A stretch of 64,000 bases of DNA, from positions 186,001 to 250,000 of the forward strand of contig NZ_JAUTDO010000006.1 of assembly GCF_030646165.1 (NCBI RefSeq). The letters are read 5' to 3'. The notes beneath the pieces are model-generated. The model had not been told where the DNA came from. It saw nothing but the letters and a program-made list of their open reading frames with translations, and did not search any database. Shown piece after piece: positions 61,228-64,000 of this stretch (within the stretch, counting starts at the first letter, position 1; each line of letters starts with the position of its first letter). The stretch comes from Conexibacter sp. CPCC 206217. GTDB taxonomy: Bacteria; Actinomycetota; Thermoleophilia; Solirubrobacterales; Solirubrobacteraceae. The position numbers and the translations under genes were made by a program.

Positions 61228-62186
61228 TCGACCTCCCCGCCAACTTCATCGTCCGTCCGTACCGCGGCGTGAGCGTGCAGCGCGTGCCGAGCGTCGAGCC
61301 GACGGCGCTGCGGGAGCGGCTGCTGGGCCGGCGGGTCTATCGCCGGACCGAGTTCGTCGTCGCCGAGTGCGGCGGCGAGCGGGCGGTCGTGCGGATCGAG
61401 CGCGCGGAGGGCGACGGGATCCTCGTCCCCGTCCGCGACGCAGAGGTGGTGGCGAGCGGCGACGAGGTCGTGTTCGTGGACGACGAGCGGGTCGACGTCG
61501 GCAACGCGACGCAGCTCGCGCGCGCAGCGCTCGGCGCGGCCGCTGCCGGCGCCCGCATCCACGTCGTCCAGGGCCGCTTTCAGCACGTCAACTTCATCGT
61601 CGATCCGCAGCCGCTGACGATCCGGGTCGTCGAGGCGGTGCCGCCGCAGCCGCCGAAGCTGCTGGAGATGGCGCGGGCGATGGTCGAGGTCGACGAGGAC
61701 CTGCCGCCGATCGCGTTCGAACTGGTCGCGATCGACCTGCGCACGCTGATCGCGCAGAACCCGGCCCCGCGCTACCTGTTGCCGTGCCGCAGCGGCGGGA
61801 TCGATCCCGCGCTGCCGGTCGAGTTCCTCGACGAGGGTCCGGCCGACGACCCGTCGTGGACGCTCGTCGGCTGCGAGCGCTCGCGTGAGATCCATGTCGC
61901 GATGTACGGGCGCGAGCCGCGCGAGCGGGTCGACTTCTGTCCGCGCGTTCGCGTCCCCGACGACGGCTCCACGACGCTGTCGAGATGCTGCCTGCTGGAG
62001 CGGGGGATCGAGCGTGACGGCGGTCAAATGCTCGTCCCCTGGGGCGCCAACCTCGACGAGGTCCGCACGGCGCTGCGCCTGCTGTGCGGCCTGCCGGCCG
62101 AGCCGGCGCGGGCGCGGGCGGTTCAGCCGGAGCCGCTCGGTGCCCATCCAGCCGCACCGGGGTCTGTCGCGGGAGCTGCCCGATGA
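61224..62186 (+). CDS. Uncharacterised protein linked to the DUF1116/DUF2877 genes
   Basis: A 320-aa cytoplasmic protein. It opens VIDLPANFIVRPYRGVSVQRVPS and has segments RLLGRRVYRRTEFVVAECGGERAVVRIERAEGDG, HVVQGRFQHVNFIVDPQPLTIRVVEAVPPQPPKLLEMA and a late Cys-containing region (DFCPRVR, SRCCLLERGIERDGGQMLVPWGA). DFCPR, SRCCLLE and PCRSGG carry Cys that could bind a metal. Coupled on both sides by GTGA/ATGA overlaps. I do not recognise the family. Its place between the carbamoyltransferase subunits and two lyases marks it as a likely enzyme or subunit of the same pathway. Confidence 0.72.
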   Translation: MIDLPANFIVRPYRGVSVQRVPSVEPTALRERLLGRRVYRRTEFVVAECGGERAVVRIERAEGDGILVPVRDAEVVASGDEVVFVDDERVDVGNATQLARAALGAAAAGARIHVVQGRFQHVNFIVDPQPLTIRVVEAVPPQPPKLLEMARAMVEVDEDLPPIAFELVAIDLRTLIAQNPAPRYLLPCRSGGIDPALPVEFLDEGPADDPSWTLVGCERSREIHVAMYGREPRERVDFCPRVRVPDDGSTTLSRCCLLERGIERDGGQMLVPWGANLDEVRTALRLLCGLPAEPARARAVQPEPLGAHPAAPGSVAGAAR

Positions 62187-63544
62187 CCGGCGTCACGCTC
62201 GCCGACTCCGTCGTCTTCGGCCACCTCTGGGCGACCGGCGAGACGCGGGCGCTGTTCGACGATCGCGGGCGGACGACGACGTGGGTGGAGATCCTCGCGG
62301 CGCTCGCGCTCGCACAGGCGGAGCTGGGGATCGTGCCGCGCCCCGCCGCCGAGGCGATCGCGACCGCCGCAGCCGACGCCGGCGCGATCGACCTCGACGC
62401 CGTCGGAGAGGAGACGCGCCGCAGCGGGCACTCGACGCTCGGGCTGATCCGCGTGCTGCAGCGCGCGCTGCCGGAAGCCGCGCGCGACTGGGTCTCCTAC
62501 GGCGCGACCGTGCAGGACGTCGCCGACACGTGGACCGGGCTCGTCGCCCGCACGATGCTCGACCTGCTGGAGCGCGACCTGGCCGCGGCCGAGCAGACGC
62601 TCCTCTGCCTGGCCGACCGCCACCGCGGCGACCCGATGCTCGGCCGCACGCACGGCCAGCCCGGCCTTCCGATCACGTTCGGCTTCAAGGCGGCCGGCTG
62701 GGCGGCGGAGCTGCGGCGCACGCGGCTGCGGGCGCAGGAGGCGCGGCCGCGGCTGGCGGTCGGGCAGCTGGCCGGCGCCGTCGGCACGCAGTCGTCGTTC
62801 GGCGCGCGCGGGCCGCTGCTGCAGCGCGCCTTCCTCGACCGGCTCGGGCTTGCGCTGCCCGACATCGGCTGGCTGACCGCGCGCGATCGCGTCGCCGAGC
62901 TGGTCTCGCTGCTGGCGCTCGCGACCGGCGCGCTGGCGCGGATCGGCAACGAGGTCTACAACCTGCAGCGGCCCGAGCTGGGCGAGCTGAGGGAGGCGGT
63001 CGACGGCGACGTCGTCGGCAGCATCACGATGCCGCAGAAGCGCAATCCGGAGCTGTCCGAGCAGCTCGTGACGCTCGCGCGCGTCGTGCGCGCCGCGCTG
63101 GTGCCCGCGTTCGAGGGGCTCGTCGGCGAGCACGAGCGCGACGGCGCGACCTGGAAGGGCGAGTGGATCTTCCTGCCGCAGGCGTGCACGGCGGCCGGCG
63201 CCGCGCTGGCGTTCGGCGTGCGGCTGCTCGACGGTCTGCAGGTCGACGCGGTGCGGATGCGCGACAACGTCGATGCGCAGCGCGGCTACGTGCTCGCCGA
63301 GCCGGTGATGCTGGCGCTCGCCGAGCATGTCGGCAAGCCGCGGGCCCACGCGCTCGTGCACGCCGCCGCACGCAGCGGCCACGCCGCCGGCCTGACACTG
63401 CGCGACGCGCTGCTGGCCGACGCGGACGTCGTCCGCCACCTCGACGCCGCGGCGCTCGACGAACTGCTGCGGGCGCAACGGGCGCTGGGCGCCGTCGACG
63501 AGCTGATCGATCGAGTGCTGACTCCCGACCCGGAACGACGATGA
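62183..63544 (+). CDS. Aspartase/fumarase-superfamily lyase (adenylosuccinate lyase-like)
   Basis: A 453-aa homotetrameric-type lyase. The superfamily signature GSITMPQKRNPELSEQL (~283-300) is intact, with the catalytic Ser loop. TRRSGHSTLGLIRVLQ and WVSYGATVQDVADTW, then LGRTHGQPGLPITFGFKAAGWA, place it near adenylosuccinate lyase and 3-carboxymuconate cycloisomerase. It should break a C-N or C-O bond by beta-elimination to give fumarate or a related alkene. Given the neighbours, an N-carbamoyl or ureido substrate is possible; a purine-synthesis role is less likely here. ATGA overlaps on both sides. Confidence 0.85.
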   Translation: MTGVTLADSVVFGHLWATGETRALFDDRGRTTTWVEILAALALAQAELGIVPRPAAEAIATAAADAGAIDLDAVGEETRRSGHSTLGLIRVLQRALPEAARDWVSYGATVQDVADTWTGLVARTMLDLLERDLAAAEQTLLCLADRHRGDPMLGRTHGQPGLPITFGFKAAGWAAELRRTRLRAQEARPRLAVGQLAGAVGTQSSFGARGPLLQRAFLDRLGLALPDIGWLTARDRVAELVSLLALATGALARIGNEVYNLQRPELGELREAVDGDVVGSITMPQKRNPELSEQLVTLARVVRAALVPAFEGLVGEHERDGATWKGEWIFLPQACTAAGAALAFGVRLLDGLQVDAVRMRDNVDAQRGYVLAEPVMLALAEHVGKPRAHALVHAAARSGHAAGLTLRDALLADADVVRHLDAAALDELLRAQRALGAVDELIDRVLTPDPERR

Positions 63545-64000
63545 CCAACGTGCACGACCTCCCGTCCCGACACGCCGCCCACCACGATCCCGAGCCACCG
63601 CCGGAGGGTTATCTCGGCGCCGAGGCGCGCGTGCGCAGCGGGCCGGCGCCGGAGCTGATCGAGGCCGGCTACGAGCTGGAGCTGGCCGACATGTGGCTCC
63701 TGCATCAGGGGCTCGGGCTGGCCGACTTCGCGCACGTGATCGCGTTGCAGGAGCAGGGCGAGATCCCCGTCGAGGACGCCGCGACGCTGCTCAGATCGTT
63801 GCTGGAGCTGCACGAGCTGCCGCCCAACCGGCTCGACGTCGACAGCCGCTACGGCGACCTCTCCAACGTCCGCGAGCGCTGGCTGGAGCGGCGCATCGGA
63901 CCGGTCGCCGGCTGGCTGTCGGCCGGGCGGCCGCGGCGCGAGGCGGGGCGGATCGCCTTTCGCCTGGCGCTGCGCGGGCGCGTGCTGGAGCTGGCGCATG
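63541..64000 (+). CDS. Argininosuccinate lyase-like protein, 3' truncated by the window
   Basis: The first ~153 residues. YLGAEARVRSGPAPELIEAGYELELADMWLLHQGLGLADFAHVIALQEQGEIP resembles the N-terminal domain of argininosuccinate lyase, and SRYGDLSNVRERWLERRIGPVAGWLSAGRPRREAGRIAFRLALR aligns with the family's EDVHxNxExxL...HTGRSRNDQ region. Two core motifs are altered (SAGRPRREA instead of HTGRSRNDQ), so it is probably not a true ArgH but a divergent lyase with another substrate. The ATG overlaps the preceding lyase stop. The GSSxMPxKxNP loop lies beyond the window. Confidence 0.75.
   Translation, partial: MTNVHDLPSRHAAHHDPEPPPEGYLGAEARVRSGPAPELIEAGYELELADMWLLHQGLGLADFAHVIALQEQGEIPVEDAATLLRSLLELHELPPNRLDVDSRYGDLSNVRERWLERRIGPVAGWLSAGRPRREAGRIAFRLALRGRVLELAH

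Overview
The window is very GC-rich (roughly 70% or more by eye) and densely coded. Gene content and style fit an actinobacterium, most likely a deep-branching soil lineage such as Thermoleophilia/Solirubrobacterales. That placement is inferred from an actinobacterial-type xylose isomerase, Stf0 sulfotransferase, CysD/CysNC, MSMEG_05xx-type genes, frequent GTG starts and many AGA arginine codons in exported proteins. No tRNA, rRNA, CRISPR array, insertion sequence or prophage was seen.

Layout. 1-11.9 kb: the C-terminus of a secreted alpha-L-rhamnosidase with a collagen-like tail, an SDR/TetR divergent pair, an ArsR-SRPBCC pair, a VapBC-type toxin-antitoxin module, a glycolipid-binding-family protein, an LLM flavin oxidoreductase, an S53 peptidase whose signal peptide is out of frame at a C6 tract, a cholylglycine-hydrolase-like Ntn hydrolase and an FAD/NAD(P)-binding protein. 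11.9-27.1 kb: three operons, each headed by the same 40-nt promoter-like motif (four copies, two in tandem). Operons 1 and 2 are duplicated cassettes (long secreted protein, short secreted protein, RCC1-repeat/collagen protein). Operon 3 encodes DUF4395, a membrane-anchored alpha/alpha-toroid protein, another secreted paralogue, an ExbB/TolQ-like channel and a DUF2149 protein with an ExbD-like transmembrane segment. Together they look like an undescribed surface system energised by the proton motive force.

27.1-33.6 kb carries sulfur genes: an MBL-fold/rhodanese protein, a sulfatase, and an overlapping Stf0-cysD-cysNC operon that makes and uses PAPS. 33.7-47 kb is mostly housekeeping or solitary genes: an FAD oxidoreductase, an AI-2E family transporter, xylA, a chemoreceptor, ilvD, a TetR with an operator over its start codon, an aldo/keto reductase, a half rhodanese and a two-component pair.

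46.9-64 kb is a large nitrogen/carbamoyl island. A minus-strand, mostly ATGA-coupled operon runs XRE-cupin regulator, carbamate kinase, FdrA, MSMEG_0565-type glycosyltransferase, OsmC, CoA-disulfide-reductase-like enzyme, a 92-aa protein and phosphosulfolactate synthase. Divergent from it is a nitrilase-less variant of the Nit1C/'nitrogen starvation' cluster (NitB-like, unknown, amidohydrolase, radical SAM, GNAT, AIR-synthase-like). Then comes a second coupled operon: DUF1116, DUF2877, an unknown protein and two different lyases of the aspartase/argininosuccinate lyase superfamily. FdrA, DUF1116, DUF2877 and carbamate kinase are the gene set of oxamate carbamoyltransferase (AllFGH-AllK). The island therefore plausibly breaks down a ureido- or carbamoyl-containing nitrogen compound and recovers ATP from carbamoyl phosphate. 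The two most unusual parts of the window are this island and the three-operon surface system.
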